NCBI RefSeq assembly: GCF_000341225.1
Contig: NZ_ANAC01000013.1
Coordinates: 215,811 to 279,810, forward strand
Source: Nocardiopsis alba DSM 43377
GTDB taxonomy: Bacteria > Actinomycetota > Actinomycetes > Streptosporangiales > Streptosporangiaceae
Length of the DNA stretch: 64,000 nt
Direction: 5' to 3'
A model generated the notes under the pieces. The model was not told the origin of the DNA and searched no databases. It saw nothing but the letters and a program-made list of their open reading frames with translations. How positions within the stretch are numbered: position 1 is the stretch's first letter; every line of letters starts with the position of its first letter. Below, one piece after another: positions 1 to 8,881 of this stretch. The position numbers were made by a program, and so were the translations under genes.

Positions 1-1
1 G

Positions 2-2287
2 GAGACCCCGGCCAGCTTCGAGCCCACGCTCGACTACGTGGTCGTCAAGGTGCCCCGCTTCGCCTTCGAGAAGTTCCCCGGCGCCGACGGCGGTCTCACC
101 ACCACCATGAAGTCGGTCGGCGAGGCGATGGCCATCGGCCGTTCCTTCCCCGAGGCCCTTCAGAAGGCCATGCGTTCCCTGGAGAAGGCCGGCGTCGGTC
201 TGACCTGGGCGGGCGAGCCCGGCGACAAGGAGGAGCTGCTGCGTTCGGCGGCCCGTCCCACCGAGCACCGTCTGCGCCAGGTGCAGCAGGCCCTGCGCGC
301 CGGCGCCACCGTCGAGGAGATCCACGAGTCCACGAAGATCGACCCGTGGTTCCTGGACCAGATGCTCCGTCTGGAGGAGATGGCCCGCGTCCTGGCCGCG
401 GCCGGCAAGCTCGACGAGGAGCTGCTGCGCGAGGCCAAGGGGCTGGGCTTCTCCGACGTCCAGATCGGTGAGATCACCGGCAAGCACGAGGACGTCGTCC
501 GCGAGCTCCGGCACGCTCTGGGCGTCCACCCCGTCTACCTGACGGTGGACACCTGCGCCGCCGAGTTCGAGGCCCGCACCCCGTACCTGTACTCCAGCTA
601 CGACGAGGAGACCGAGGTACCCACCGGGGACCGGCCCAAGATCATCATCCTGGGCTCGGGCCCCAACCGCATCGGTCAGGGCGTGGAGTTCGACTACTCC
701 TGCGTCCACGCCTCCTTCGCGCTCTCCGACGCCGGGTTCGAGACCGTCATGGTCAACTGCAACCCCGAGACGGTCTCCACCGACTACGACACCAGCGACC
801 GGCTCTACTTCGAGCCGCTCACCCTGGAGGACGTCCTGGAGGTCGTGCGCGCGGAGCAGGCCACCGGACAGGTCGCCGGCGTCATCGTCCAGCTCGGCGG
901 TCAGACCCCGCTGGGCCTGGCCCGCCGCCTCCAGGAGGCCGGTGTCCCGATCATCGGCACCAGCCCCGAGGCCATCGACCTGGCCGAGGACCGCGGCGAG
1001 TTCGGCAAGGTCCTGGCCGACGCCGGACTGCCCGCGCCCAAGTACGGCACCGCCTACTCCTTCGAGCAGGCCAAGGCCGCCGCGGACGAGATCGGCTACC
1101 CCGTCATGGTCCGCCCCTCCTACGTGCTGGGCGGCCGCGGCATGGAGATCGTCTACAGCGAGGCGATGCTCGCCGACTACATCGAGCGCAACGCCGAGGT
1201 CAGCCCGGAGCACCCGGTCCTGATCGACCGTTTCCTGGACGACGCCATCGAGATCGACGTCGACGCGCTCTACGACGGCCACGACCTGTACCTGGGCGGG
1301 GTCATGGAGCACATCGAGGAGGCCGGGATCCACTCCGGCGACTCGGCGTGCACCCTGCCCTCCATCACCCTGGGCCGGGAGGACATCGAGCGGATCCGCT
1401 ACTCCACCGAGGCGATCGCCCGAGGCACCGGGGTGCGCGGCCTCATCAACGTCCAGTACGCGCTCGCCTCGGGTGTCCTGAACGTCCTCGAGGCCAACCC
1501 GCGCGCCTCCCGCACGGTGCCGTTCGTCTCCAAGGCCACGGCGGTCCCGCTGGCCAAGGCGGCCGCCCGCGTCATGGCCGGGAGCACCATCGCCGAGCTG
1601 CGCGCCGAGGGCATGCTGCCCGCCCAGGGCGACGGCGGCGACCTGCCCGCCGACGCTCCGGTGTCGGTGAAGGAGGCCGTGCTGCCCTTCAACCGGTTCA
1701 TCGACAAGCACGGTGAGGGCGTCGACACCATCCTCGGCCCGGAGATGCGCTCTACCGGCGAGGTCATGGGTCTGGACACCGAGTTCGGTCCGGCCTACGC
1801 CAAGTCCCAGCTCGCGGTCAACGGGACCGTGCCCACGCAGGGCCGGATCTTCGTATCGGTCGCCAACCGGGACAAGCGCTCGATGATCTTCCCGGTCAAG
1901 CGCCTGGCCGACCTGGGCTTCGAGATCCTCGCGACCGAGGGGACCGCGGTGGTCCTGCGCCGCAACGGCGTTCAGGCCACCGTGGTGCGCAAGCACAGCG
2001 CGGGCACCGGCCCCGACGGCGAGCCCACCATCGTGCAGCTCATCCACGACGGAGCCGTCGACCTGATCGTCAACACCCCGTTCGGCAGCGCCGGCCAGGC
2101 CGGCCCGCGTCTGGACGGGTACGAGATCAGGACCGCGGCCATCGTGCGCGGCGTTCCCAGCGTCACCACGGTGCAGGGTCTGGCCGCCGCCGTCCAGGCG
2201 ATCGAGGCCCGCGTGCGCGGTGACATCGGGGTGCGTTCCCTTCAGGAACACGCCCAAGCGCTCACGGCGGAACGTCAGGGCTCCTAG
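2..2287 (+). CDS. carB: Carbamoyl-phosphate synthase large subunit, 5' truncated by window edge
   Basis: Makes carbamoyl phosphate from glutamine-derived ammonia, bicarbonate and two ATP, feeding both UMP and arginine synthesis. The frame is open from base 2, and the first codons match a point about 290-300 residues into E. coli CarB, so roughly a quarter of the protein lies outside. Visible are the end of the first ATP-grasp half ([24 protein letters not shown]), the oligomerisation segment, the second ATP-grasp half ([35 protein letters not shown]) and the C-terminal MGS-like allosteric domain from about [13 protein letters not shown] strong hairpin lies just after the stop, before pyrK. 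Confidence 0.97.
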   Translation, partial: ETPASFEPTLDYVVVKVPRFAFEKFPGADGGLTTTMKSVGEAMAIGRSFPEALQKAMRSLEKAGVGLTWAGEPGDKEELLRSAARPTEHRLRQVQQALRAGATVEEIHESTKIDPWFLDQMLRLEEMARVLAAAGKLDEELLREAKGLGFSDVQIGEITGKHEDVVRELRHALGVHPVYLTVDTCAAEFEARTPYLYSSYDEETEVPTGDRPKIIILGSGPNRIGQGVEFDYSCVHASFALSDAGFETVMVNCNPETVSTDYDTSDRLYFEPLTLEDVLEVVRAEQATGQVAGVIVQLGGQTPLGLARRLQEAGVPIIGTSPEAIDLAEDRGEFGKVLADAGLPAPKYGTAYSFEQAKAAADEIGYPVMVRPSYVLGGRGMEIVYSEAMLADYIERNAEVSPEHPVLIDRFLDDAIEIDVDALYDGHDLYLGGVMEHIEEAGIHSGDSACTLPSITLGREDIERIRYSTEAIARGTGVRGLINVQYALASGVLNVLEANPRASRTVPFVSKATAVPLAKAAARVMAGSTIAELRAEGMLPAQGDGGDLPADAPVSVKEAVLPFNRFIDKHGEGVDTILGPEMRSTGEVMGLDTEFGPAYAKSQLAVNGTVPTQGRIFVSVANRDKRSMIFPVKRLADLGFEILATEGTAVVLRRNGVQATVVRKHSAGTGPDGEPTIVQLIHDGAVDLIVNTPFGSAGQAGPRLDGYEIRTAAIVRGVPSVTTVQGLAAAVQAIEARVRGDIGVRSLQEHAQALTAERQGS

Positions 2288-2296
2288 GCTGTAGCC

Positions 2297-2335
2297 GGTC
2301 CGGGTGTCGTGGGAGAATCCCGCGACACCCGGACC
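2297..2335. terminator. Perfect 18-bp hairpin between carB and pyrK
   Basis: GGTCCGGGTGTCGTGGGA is followed by the loop GAA and its complement, with a single G-U wobble. It starts 9 bases after the carB stop. There is no T-tract, so it could be a rho-independent-like terminator, a processing site or a partial attenuator within the pyr operon. Confidence 0.6.
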
Positions 2336-2370
2336 ACGAGGCGATGAGTCTAGAGAGGCTGCCACGAGAC

Positions 2371-3270
2371 ATGAGCGACAACGGACCGGTGCAGATCAGG
2401 TGCCCCGTGCTGAACGTGCGCAGGGTGGACGCCTACTACGCCATCACCGTCGTCGCGCCGGGGATAGCCGAACGGTTCCGGTCCGGGCAGTTCGTATCGG
2501 TGGGGGTGGGCGGCGACCACTCCAGCACGCTGCTGCGCCGCCCCTTCGCCGTCCACGACGTCAAGCCCGACTACGGCGGCACCGTCGAGTTCCTGTTCTC
2601 GGTGCGCGGTACCGGGACCGCATGGCTGGCCGAGCGCAGATCGCGGGACCTGCTGGACGTGGTCGGACCGCTGGGACGTCCCTTCCCCCTGCCCAGGGAC
2701 CCGGTCAACTGTGTCCTGGTGGGCGGTGGATCGGGGAGCGCCCCGCTGTTCCCCCTGGCCCAGTCGCTGCGTCGACGGGGCTGCCGTGTGGACTTCGTCC
2801 TGGGAGCGGCCTCCTCCGACCGTGTGTTCAGCGCGATCACCGCGCGCCGGATCGCCGAGACGGCCACCTTCACCACCGACGACGGTTCCTTCGGGACCAA
2901 GGGGCGGGTCACCGACGTCCTGGGACGGGTGATCGAGGAGGCCCGCTCCGACGCGGTGTACGCCTGCGGACCCATGCCGATGCTGCGCTCGGTCACCCAG
3001 GTGGCCGGCGACCACGGCGTCCCCGTCCAGGTCGCGGTGGAGGAGACCATGGCCTGCGGTATCGGGATCTGCATGACCTGCGTGATCCCGGTGGTGGGGG
3101 AGGACGGCATCACGCGGATGGTGCGCTCCTGCGTCGACGGCCCGGTCTTCCGGGGCGAACAGGTGCGCTTCGACGACGTGGGCACGATCCCCTTCGACGC
3201 CTTGGGCGCGCCCGGTTGGAAGGGGTCGAGCGCGGCCCGGGCGGCGGAGTCGACCCGGGACATCGCCTGA
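2371..3270 (+). CDS. pyrK: Dihydroorotate dehydrogenase electron-transfer subunit (PyrK)
   Basis: FAD and [2Fe-2S] flavoprotein that passes electrons from the class 1B dihydroorotate dehydrogenase to NAD+. The N-terminal FAD-binding barrel (about residues 10-100) contains LLRRPFAVHDV. The NAD domain contains VGGGSGSAPLFPLA and YACGPMPMLRSV. The iron-sulfur site is CGIGICMTC followed by a distal Cys in RSCVDGP. An in-frame ATG at 2344 would add nine residues, but its Shine-Dalgarno-like sequence is only 2 bases away. I prefer 2371 because known PyrK proteins have short N-termini, though its own ribosome site is also weak. It lies 75 bases before pyrD, the partner subunit. Confidence 0.9.
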   Translation: MSDNGPVQIRCPVLNVRRVDAYYAITVVAPGIAERFRSGQFVSVGVGGDHSSTLLRRPFAVHDVKPDYGGTVEFLFSVRGTGTAWLAERRSRDLLDVVGPLGRPFPLPRDPVNCVLVGGGSGSAPLFPLAQSLRRRGCRVDFVLGAASSDRVFSAITARRIAETATFTTDDGSFGTKGRVTDVLGRVIEEARSDAVYACGPMPMLRSVTQVAGDHGVPVQVAVEETMACGIGICMTCVIPVVGEDGITRMVRSCVDGPVFRGEQVRFDDVGTIPFDALGAPGWKGSSAARAAESTRDIA

Positions 3271-3345
3271 CGAGGACGGTTCTCCCATGACAGGGCCGGC
3301 GACCTCGGTCACCGGCCGTAGAAGGCCACGAGCGAGCGAAGGCAC

Positions 3346-4281
3346 GTGAACGCAGACCTCAGGACCAGACTGGGATCCCTGACGCTTCCCAACCCGGTGG
3401 TGACCGCCGCCGGATGCGCGGGGTCGGGACGTGAGCTGGCGCAGTTCTTCGATGTGGCGGAGATCGGTGCCGTCACCACCAAATCGGTCATGTTGGAGCC
3501 GCGGGCGGGGCGACCGTCGCCGCGGATGGCCGAGACCCCGAGCGGGATGCTCAGCACCATCGGGATGCAGGGCCCGGGGGTGGACGTCTTCCTCCAACGG
3601 GACCTGCCATGGCTGCTCTCCCGCGGGGGGAGGGCGATCGTGTCCATCGCCGGATCGGGGGTCGCCGAGTTCGGAGAGCTGGCCCGGCGGATCTCGGAGG
3701 CCGACGGGGTGGACGCCATCGAGGTCAACCTCTCCTGCCCGGATCCGGCCGACCCCTCCGGGCGGCACTTCGCCGACGACCCGGCCCAGGCCGCGGCGGT
3801 GGTCCAGACGGTGCGCTCGCACGCGCGTTCGGGGCTTCCGGTCCTGGCCAAGCTCGCCGCCGACGTCCCCGACGTGGTGAAGTTGGCCGAGGCCTGCATC
3901 GGGGCCAGGGCCGACGGGTTGACCATGATCAACACCCTTCGGGGGATGAGCGTGGACACCCGCACGCTGCGCCCGGCCGTGACCGGGGGGATGGGCGGGC
4001 TCTCCGGCCCGGCGATCCGCCCGCTGGCGGTGGGGTGCGTCTACCGCGTCCACGAGGCCTTCCCCGAGGTGCCGATCGTGGGCGTGGGCGGCGTGCGGAC
4101 CGGTACCGACGTCCTGGAGTTCATGGCGGCCGGGGCCAGCGCGGTCGCGGTGGGCACGATGAACTTCTCCGACCCCTCGGCGTGCGCGCGGATCCTGCGC
4201 GAGTTCACCGAGGTGCTGGAGGCGCGGGACGTGACCCGGGTCGCGGACCTGGTGGGCATCGCCCACAGGACGGGTATGTGA
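3346..4281 (+). CDS. pyrD: Dihydroorotate dehydrogenase, class 1B catalytic subunit
   Basis: Oxidises dihydroorotate to orotate, the fourth step of UMP synthesis, on an FMN-bearing TIM barrel. The 311-residue length fits class 1. The active-site base is a Cys in NLSCPDPADP, as in class 1B enzymes; the membrane class 2 enzymes use Ser. Other family signatures are TKSVMLEPRAGRPSPR near the N-terminus and GVGGVRTGTDVLEFMAAGA for phosphate binding near the C-terminus. The adjacent PyrK supports a NAD-linked heterotetramer. Start is GTG after GAAGG. Confidence 0.95.
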   Translation: MNADLRTRLGSLTLPNPVVTAAGCAGSGRELAQFFDVAEIGAVTTKSVMLEPRAGRPSPRMAETPSGMLSTIGMQGPGVDVFLQRDLPWLLSRGGRAIVSIAGSGVAEFGELARRISEADGVDAIEVNLSCPDPADPSGRHFADDPAQAAAVVQTVRSHARSGLPVLAKLAADVPDVVKLAEACIGARADGLTMINTLRGMSVDTRTLRPAVTGGMGGLSGPAIRPLAVGCVYRVHEAFPEVPIVGVGGVRTGTDVLEFMAAGASAVAVGTMNFSDPSACARILREFTEVLEARDVTRVADLVGIAHRTGM

Positions 4282-4430
4282 ACCTCGGGCGCTTCGGGGC
4301 GTCCTGACCGGCCTGAACGGCGCTGAGGTGGCTCTGTGTGGCCGAACGGACGCTCCCGGCTTTCGGGGGTGGGTCCACGGAGTGAGACCGGCTACGGCCG
4401 TCTGGGCGGCCGTTACGTGGAAGTGACGTG

Positions 4431-4526
4431 GATCGGGCGCATGAAGCGCCCGATCCTGGGAACCGCACACCTTGATGGTGTGCACATGACAGTGGATGTG
4501 CATTCGTAAGCACGTTCGGCCGAACG
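4431..4526. promoter_or_regulatory. Cluster of four inverted repeats between pyrD and pyrF
   Basis: The 297-base gap contains GATCGGGCGC-ATGAA-GCGCCCGATC (4431-4455), GCACACC-TTGAT-GGTGTGC (4465-4483), TGCACA..TGTGCA (4481-4502, overlapping the previous one) and the 14-bp palindrome CGTTCGGCCGAACG (4513-4526). They end 53 bases before the pyrF start. They may be an operator group, a terminator for pyrD or a structured leader for pyrF. I do not recognise the motif. Confidence 0.5.
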
Positions 4527-4578
4527 GCGGCGAGTGCAGGACCCCGGATCCTCCGGGCACACGATTGGAGAGATCGAC

Positions 4579-5286
4579 ATGACCGCGCCTTCCGCGCCCA
4601 TCGCCGTCGCGATCGACGCCGACGACATCGAGACGGCGGCGACCTGGGCCTCCGCGGTCGCGCCGCACGTGAGCACCGTGAAGGTGGGGCTGGAGCTGTA
4701 CCTGCGCTACGGCCCCGAGGTGATCAGCGCCGTGCGCGGGGCCAATCGGGTCGGTGTCTTCCTCGACCTCAAGCTGCACGACATCCCGGCGACCGTCGCC
4801 GGAGCGGCGCGCAGCGTCGCGGGGTTGCGTCCTTCGATCCTGACCGTCCACGCGAGCGGGGGAGCGGACATGGTCCGGGCCGCGGTCGAGGCGGCCCCGG
4901 ACACCGAGATCGCCGCCGTGACCGTGCTGACCTCGATGAACGAGACGGACCTGGAGCAGGTGGGGCTGCTGGGGCCCGCGCGGGACGCGGTGCGCCGCCT
5001 GGCCGCGCTCGCGGTGGGGGCCGGCGCCCGCGCGCTGGTGTGCTCGCCTCAGGAGGTGGGGCTCGTCCGTTCGGAGGTGGGCCCCGACATCAGGCTGATC
5101 ACCCCGGGCGTGCGTCCGGTCGGGGCTGACCGGGGCGATCAGTCCCGGGTGGCGACCCCGGAGGAGGCGATCGAGGCGGGGGCGGACCTTCTGGTCATCG
5201 GCCGGCCGATCACCCGGGCGGCCGATCCCGGGGCGGCGGCGGCCTCCATCGCCGCGGCGGTGCGTCGGGTCGGCGCCCGGGGTTGA
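4579..5286 (+). CDS. pyrF: Orotidine 5'-phosphate decarboxylase
   Basis: Decarboxylates OMP to UMP, the last step of the pathway. The catalytic D-K-D network is visible in FLDLKLHDIPATVAGAA. The phosphate-binding end is present in ITPGVRP, DQSRVATPEEA and LLVIGRPIT. The ATG at 4579 is chosen because GGAGAG lies 6 bases upstream; an in-frame GTG at 4534 has no ribosome site. The 235-residue length matches the longer decarboxylase type common in actinobacteria. Confidence 0.95.
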   Translation: MTAPSAPIAVAIDADDIETAATWASAVAPHVSTVKVGLELYLRYGPEVISAVRGANRVGVFLDLKLHDIPATVAGAARSVAGLRPSILTVHASGGADMVRAAVEAAPDTEIAAVTVLTSMNETDLEQVGLLGPARDAVRRLAALAVGAGARALVCSPQEVGLVRSEVGPDIRLITPGVRPVGADRGDQSRVATPEEAIEAGADLLVIGRPITRAADPGAAAASIAAAVRRVGARG

Positions 5287-5658
5287 GGGGTTCGCGGTGG
5301 CGGGGAGGGACCGGTCGAGAATCCAGGTCGTCACATTGGTTCGCAGCCGTCCCATCACGCACGGTTGTGGGTCACAGACGGTAAGGAAATAGGCGTGTCC
5401 AAAACCAGGAAATCGTCGCGAAGAGTGACCCGGGTCACCCCTGGGTGACCTGCGCTGGTGGCACGGTTTCCCAGCTCGGCAATCGGGACCTAAGTCCTGA
5501 TTTTCGTCTCTGACCGCAATGGCCTGGTGACGGTGAGTAGTTCCTTCGATGAAATAGCCCTTGAAAGGGCACTTTACGTTGCCTAACAGGGGTCAGACCT
5601 ACTAACTTGCGCAGGCGTCCGCCCTCTACAAACGAGTAGAAAACCGAGGTGACCCGGC
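5287..5658. promoter_or_regulatory. Upstream region of mihF with overlapping palindromes
   Basis: This 372-base gap holds the perfect 14-bp palindrome GTGACCCGGGTCAC (5425-5438), overlapped by the near-palindrome GGTCACCCCTGGGTGACC (5433-5450). Downstream the DNA is unusually AT-rich for this genome (about 5480-5600). No convincing -35/-10 pair is visible and I see no gene. Operators for mihF control are a reasonable guess. Confidence 0.4.
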
Positions 5659-5982
5659 GTGGCCCTTCCTCCCCTCACACCCGAGCAGCGCAGCGCGGCT
5701 CTCGAAAAGGCCGCCAAGGCCAGAAAAGAGCGCGCTGAGGTCAAGAACAAGCTGAAGAACGGTGGCATCTCGCTGTCCGAGGTGCTCGCCGACAGCCTCA
5801 AGGACGAGGTCATCGGCAAGATGAAGGTTTCGGCTCTGCTGGAATCCCTTCCCGGTGTCGGCAAGGTTCGCGCCAAGCAGATCATGGAGCGGCTCAACAT
5901 CGCTGAGTCGCGCCGTGTCCGGGGCCTGGGTACCAACCAGCGTGCCGCCCTGGAGAGCGAGTTCGGCGACCTCACCAAGTAA
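5659..5982 (+). CDS. mihF: Actinobacterial integration host factor (mIHF/sIHF family)
   Basis: Small nucleoid-associated DNA-binding protein found in actinobacteria and unrelated in fold to HU/IHF. In mycobacteria and streptomycetes it shapes DNA and affects development. The 107 residues show the family's N-terminus ALPPLTPEQRSAALEKAAKA and the core KMKVSALLESLPGVGKVRAK, a helix-two-turn-helix DNA-binding segment, then RRVRGLGTNQ. GTG start with GAGGTG 5 bases upstream. It sits between pyrF and gmk, its usual actinobacterial position. Confidence 0.93.
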   Translation: MALPPLTPEQRSAALEKAAKARKERAEVKNKLKNGGISLSEVLADSLKDEVIGKMKVSALLESLPGVGKVRAKQIMERLNIAESRRVRGLGTNQRAALESEFGDLTK

Positions 5983-6034
5983 CGACCGAGTACGGTCGAG
6001 ACACCGGACGGCGTGTCCCCCATAGACGCGTGAC

Positions 6035-6059
6035 GGTCCCCCGCTCCCCGCGGGGGACC
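6035..6059. terminator. Hairpin after mihF
   Basis: GGTCCCCCG-CTCCCCG-CGGGGGACC, a 9-bp perfect stem 52 bases after the mihF stop. There is no T-tract. Confidence 0.55.
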
Positions 6060-6145
6060 CGACGGTGAGGCATGTAACCCCGCGGCCGCGGTCGGCGGAA
6101 CGGGTGGGCCCCAGGTCACACCCCGTCCGTCGCACCGCGGCCCGG

Positions 6146-6154
6146 TGGTATAAA
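6146..6154 (+). promoter_or_regulatory. Candidate extended -10 promoter for gmk
   Basis: TGGTATAAA gives an extended -10 (TGn plus TATAAA) in otherwise GC-rich DNA, with no recognisable -35. Transcription would start near 6161, leaving a leader of about 150 bases before the gmk ATG. Confidence 0.45.
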
Positions 6155-6308
6155 GGGATCTTCCCGCGACCGTACGCGACACGCCCGCGGCGTGCGCGTG
6201 AGCCGTCCCCGCGGCGAGGCGCCGGATCACGAGGTGGGTTCCGGTGGCCGGCGATCGGCCGGTGGCCCGCCGCGCGGCGCAGACGCCGAATGGAAACCTG
6301 AGACTCAC

Positions 6309-6899
6309 ATGCCTGCGCAGAACGCGGACCAGTCCCGTCCCGTCGCCAAACGATTGACCGTCCTGTCCGGCCCCTCCGGGGTCGGCAAGAGCACGGTCGT
6401 CGCCCACCTGCGCGAGGTCGACCCCGACGTGTGGCTTTCGGTGTCGGTGACCACCCGCGCCCCCCGCCCCGGCGAGCGGGAGGGTGTTCAATACCACTTC
6501 GTCACCGACGAGGAGTTCGACCGTCTGATCGAACAGGGTGAACTCCTGGAGTGGGCCTGCTTCGCGGGCAACCGCTACGGCACTCCCCGCGGCCCCGTCC
6601 AGGAACGCCTGGACTCCGGGGTCCCCGTCCTGTTGGAGATCGAACTCCAGGGCGCCCGCCAGGTCCGGGAGTCCATGTCCGACGCTCTGCACGTCTTCCT
6701 CGCCCCGCCCTCCTGGGAGGAGCTGGTCCGCAGGCTCACCGGCCGGGGCACCGAGTCCGACGAGGTCATCCAGCGCAGACTGGAGGCGGCCAAGGTCGAG
6801 CTGGCCGCGGAGAAGGAATTCGACACGACCCTGGTCAATACGTCCGTACAGGAAGTGTGCGACGAGCTGCTAGCGTTGATGACCGCGCCCAAGGTGTGA
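6309..6899 (+). CDS. gmk: Guanylate kinase
   Basis: Phosphorylates GMP to GDP with ATP. The P-loop is GPSGVGKST near residue 20. GMP-binding and lid signatures follow: [20 protein letters not shown] and [15 protein letters not shown]. The 196-residue length is typical. ATG 6309 is chosen because the conserved fold begins shortly after it; the open frame upstream looks noncoding and the ribosome site is weak. rpoZ follows in the same direction. Confidence 0.95.
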   Translation: MPAQNADQSRPVAKRLTVLSGPSGVGKSTVVAHLREVDPDVWLSVSVTTRAPRPGEREGVQYHFVTDEEFDRLIEQGELLEWACFAGNRYGTPRGPVQERLDSGVPVLLEIELQGARQVRESMSDALHVFLAPPSWEELVRRLTGRGTESDEVIQRRLEAAKVELAAEKEFDTTLVNTSVQEVCDELLALMTAPKV

Positions 6900-7015
6900 T
6901 AGCGGCCAGACCGGAACCGACCCTCCGGTCGCCCTCCGCCGGGCCCGACATCCGTCCCATCCGATCCACGTCACGGCTTCACGACGAGCCGGAGACCGTC
7001 CCTGGGGGTAACGAA

Positions 7016-7282
7016 GTGGCTGGTACCGAGCCCGTCGCCGAAGGCATCACCAACCCGCCGATCGACGACCTGCTGGAGTGCGTCGACAGCAAGTACAGTC
7101 TGGTCACCATGGCCTCCAAGCGGGCCCGACAGATCAACGCCTACTACGCCCAGCTGGGCGAGGGCCTGCTGGAGTACGTCGGCCCGCTGGTCGAGACCCA
7201 GGTCCAGGAGAAGTCCCTGTCCATCGCCCTGCGCGAGGTCAAGGCCGGCCTTCTCACGGCCGAGCCCTACGAGGGCAACTGA
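7016..7282 (+). CDS. rpoZ: RNA polymerase omega subunit
   Basis: Smallest RNA polymerase core subunit, which helps assemble beta prime. The 88 residues contain the family core [20 protein letters not shown], then [11 protein letters not shown] and a short acidic tail. GTG start preceded by GGGGGT, with no other start in the frame nearby. It lies downstream of gmk, as in many bacteria. Confidence 0.93.
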   Translation: MAGTEPVAEGITNPPIDDLLECVDSKYSLVTMASKRARQINAYYAQLGEGLLEYVGPLVETQVQEKSLSIALREVKAGLLTAEPYEGN

Positions 7283-7312
7283 GCCTTCCCCGTCCCCGAG
7301 GGGGCGGACCGA

Positions 7313-7355
7313 CCGCGCCCGTCGCACCCCCGCAGAGGGAGTGCGGCGGGCGCGG
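7313..7355. terminator. 15-bp hairpin after rpoZ
   Basis: CCGCGCCCGTCGCAC pairs with GTGCGGCGGGCGCGG (one G-U) across a 13-base loop. It ends 5 bases before the probable -10 of coaBC, so it separates the two transcription units. No T-tract. Confidence 0.6.
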
Positions 7356-7360
7356 CCTGG

Positions 7361-7366
7361 TAGAAC
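7361..7366 (+). promoter_or_regulatory. Probable -10 of a leaderless coaBC transcript
   Basis: TAGAAC ends 7 bases before the coaBC GTG, and no Shine-Dalgarno sequence is present. That spacing puts the transcription start at or next to the start codon. The final base departs from the TANNNT consensus. Confidence 0.45.
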
Positions 7367-7373
7367 ACTGGGT

Positions 7374-8603
7374 GTGAGTGACACAGAATCCCTTCCCCAG
7401 GTGGTCCTCGGCGTCGGCGGGGGCATCGCCGCCTACAAGGTGTGCGAGCTGCTGCGCCGACTGACCGAGTCCGGTCACGGTGTCCAGGTCGTACCGACCG
7501 ACGCCGCCCTGCGCTTCGTCGGCGAGCCCACCTGGGCGGCCCTGTCCGGCCGCCCCGTCGAGACCGGGGTGTGGGACCGGGTCCACGAGGTTCCGCACGT
7601 GCGGATCGGCCAGAACGCCGACCTCGTGTTCGTGGCCCCCGCCACCGCCGACATCATGGCCAAGGCCGCGGCCGGGATCGCCGACGACCTGTTGACCAAC
7701 ACCCTTCTCACCGCCCGCTGTCCGGTCGTGTTCGCTCCGGCGATGCACACCGAGATGTGGGAGCACCCCGCCACCCGGGCCAACGTGGAGACGCTGCGCT
7801 CGCGTGGGGCCGTCGTCCTGGAACCGGCCGTGGGCCGTCTCACCGGGGCCGACACCGGTCGCGGTCGACTGCCCGACCCCTCCGAACTGTTCGAGGCCGC
7901 CCGTCTGGTGCTGCGCCGCGGCGCGGTCGCCCCCGACCTGGCCGGCCGTCGCGTCGTGATCTCCGCCGGAGGCACCCGCGAGGCCATCGATCCCGTACGG
8001 TTCATCGGCAACCACTCCTCCGGACGGCAGGGCTACGCCCTGGCGCGTACCGCCGCGGCCCGGGGCGCCGACGTCACCCTGGTGGCGGCCAACGTCGACC
8101 TGCCCGATCCGGCGGGCGCGAGGGTGGTCCGTGTCTCCTCGGCGGTCGAACTGTCCGAGGCGATGGCGGCCGAACGCGCGGGCGCCGACGCCGTGGTCAT
8201 GACCGCCGCCGTCGCGGACTTCCGCCCGGTCACCAGCGCCGCGTCCAAGATCAAGAAGTCCGGTGCGGCCCCGGCCCCCATCGAACTGGTCGAGAACCCC
8301 GACATCCTCGCCGGGCTGGTCGTCGACCGGGAACGGGAGAGGCTGGAGCAGACCATCGTGGGGTTCGCCGCCGAGACCGACGACGTGATCGCCAACGGTC
8401 GGGCCAAACTGGCCCGCAAGGGCTGTGACCTGCTCGTGGTCAACCAGGTCGGCGGGGGCCGGGCCTTCGGCACCGAGGACAACCAGGCCACGGTCCTGGC
8501 CTCGGACGGAGCCGTCGTGGACATTCCCACAGGTCCCAAGGAGGCGTTGGCCGATCGGGTCTGGGATCTGGTGGTCGAACGCCTCCCACGCGGGGCCCGC
8601 TGA
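7374..8603 (+). CDS. coaBC: Bifunctional phosphopantothenoylcysteine decarboxylase / synthetase
   Basis: Two consecutive steps of coenzyme A synthesis: CTP-dependent joining of phosphopantothenate to cysteine (CoaB), then FMN-dependent decarboxylation (CoaC). The N-terminal CoaC flavoprotein half (about residues 8-180) contains [20 protein letters not shown] and the metal/flavin region [14 protein letters not shown]. The C-terminal CoaB half starts near [20 protein letters not shown] and has [13 protein letters not shown] and ENPDIL. Total 409 residues, usual for the fusion. The GTG at 7374 lacks a ribosome site and is probably read leaderless. Confidence 0.95.
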   Translation: MSDTESLPQVVLGVGGGIAAYKVCELLRRLTESGHGVQVVPTDAALRFVGEPTWAALSGRPVETGVWDRVHEVPHVRIGQNADLVFVAPATADIMAKAAAGIADDLLTNTLLTARCPVVFAPAMHTEMWEHPATRANVETLRSRGAVVLEPAVGRLTGADTGRGRLPDPSELFEAARLVLRRGAVAPDLAGRRVVISAGGTREAIDPVRFIGNHSSGRQGYALARTAAARGADVTLVAANVDLPDPAGARVVRVSSAVELSEAMAAERAGADAVVMTAAVADFRPVTSAASKIKKSGAAPAPIELVENPDILAGLVVDRERERLEQTIVGFAAETDDVIANGRAKLARKGCDLLVVNQVGGGRAFGTEDNQATVLASDGAVVDIPTGPKEALADRVWDLVVERLPRGAR

Positions 8604-8638
8604 GGTCGCGAGAACCCTCGGAGCAGTGGGTCTTCGCC

Positions 8639-8677
8639 GGAATCCGGGAAAAATCCCCCGGTGCCACGCTGGATTCC
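8639..8677. promoter_or_regulatory. Nested stem-loop in the coaBC-metK gap
   Basis: GGAATCC (8639-8645) pairs with GGATTCC (8671-8677) and encloses a second stem formed around CCGGG-AAAAAT-CCCCCGG. It could end coaBC transcription or form part of a metK leader. It does not match any SAM riboswitch consensus I know. Confidence 0.35.
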
Positions 8678-8881
8678 TACCACCGAGTACGACACACTGC
8701 CAACGGGTGTCCGTTCGTGGTCGGCGACGCCGATCACAGGGCGCCCGTCCCCACCGGTCCCATTAGAGTGGACGATAACCAACCGCGTCGGTCGGTATTG
8801 ACCGCCCCCGGCAGGCAGCCGAGGACGTGCCGGAACCGCCGACACATGTCAGCCAGCAGCCGCTGCAAGGAGTCACGCAAC

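Noticed and set aside
2350..5358. Very long minus-strand open frame (about 1000 codons) opposite the pyr genes
   Set aside because: High GC removes stop codons on the antisense strand; the translation is low complexity (H, R, G, D-rich) and has no family similarity, while pyrK, pyrD and pyrF on the plus strand are certain.
8604..8881. SAM riboswitch before metK
   Set aside because: A nested stem is present, but I find no SAM-I, SAM-II or SAM-IV core motif.
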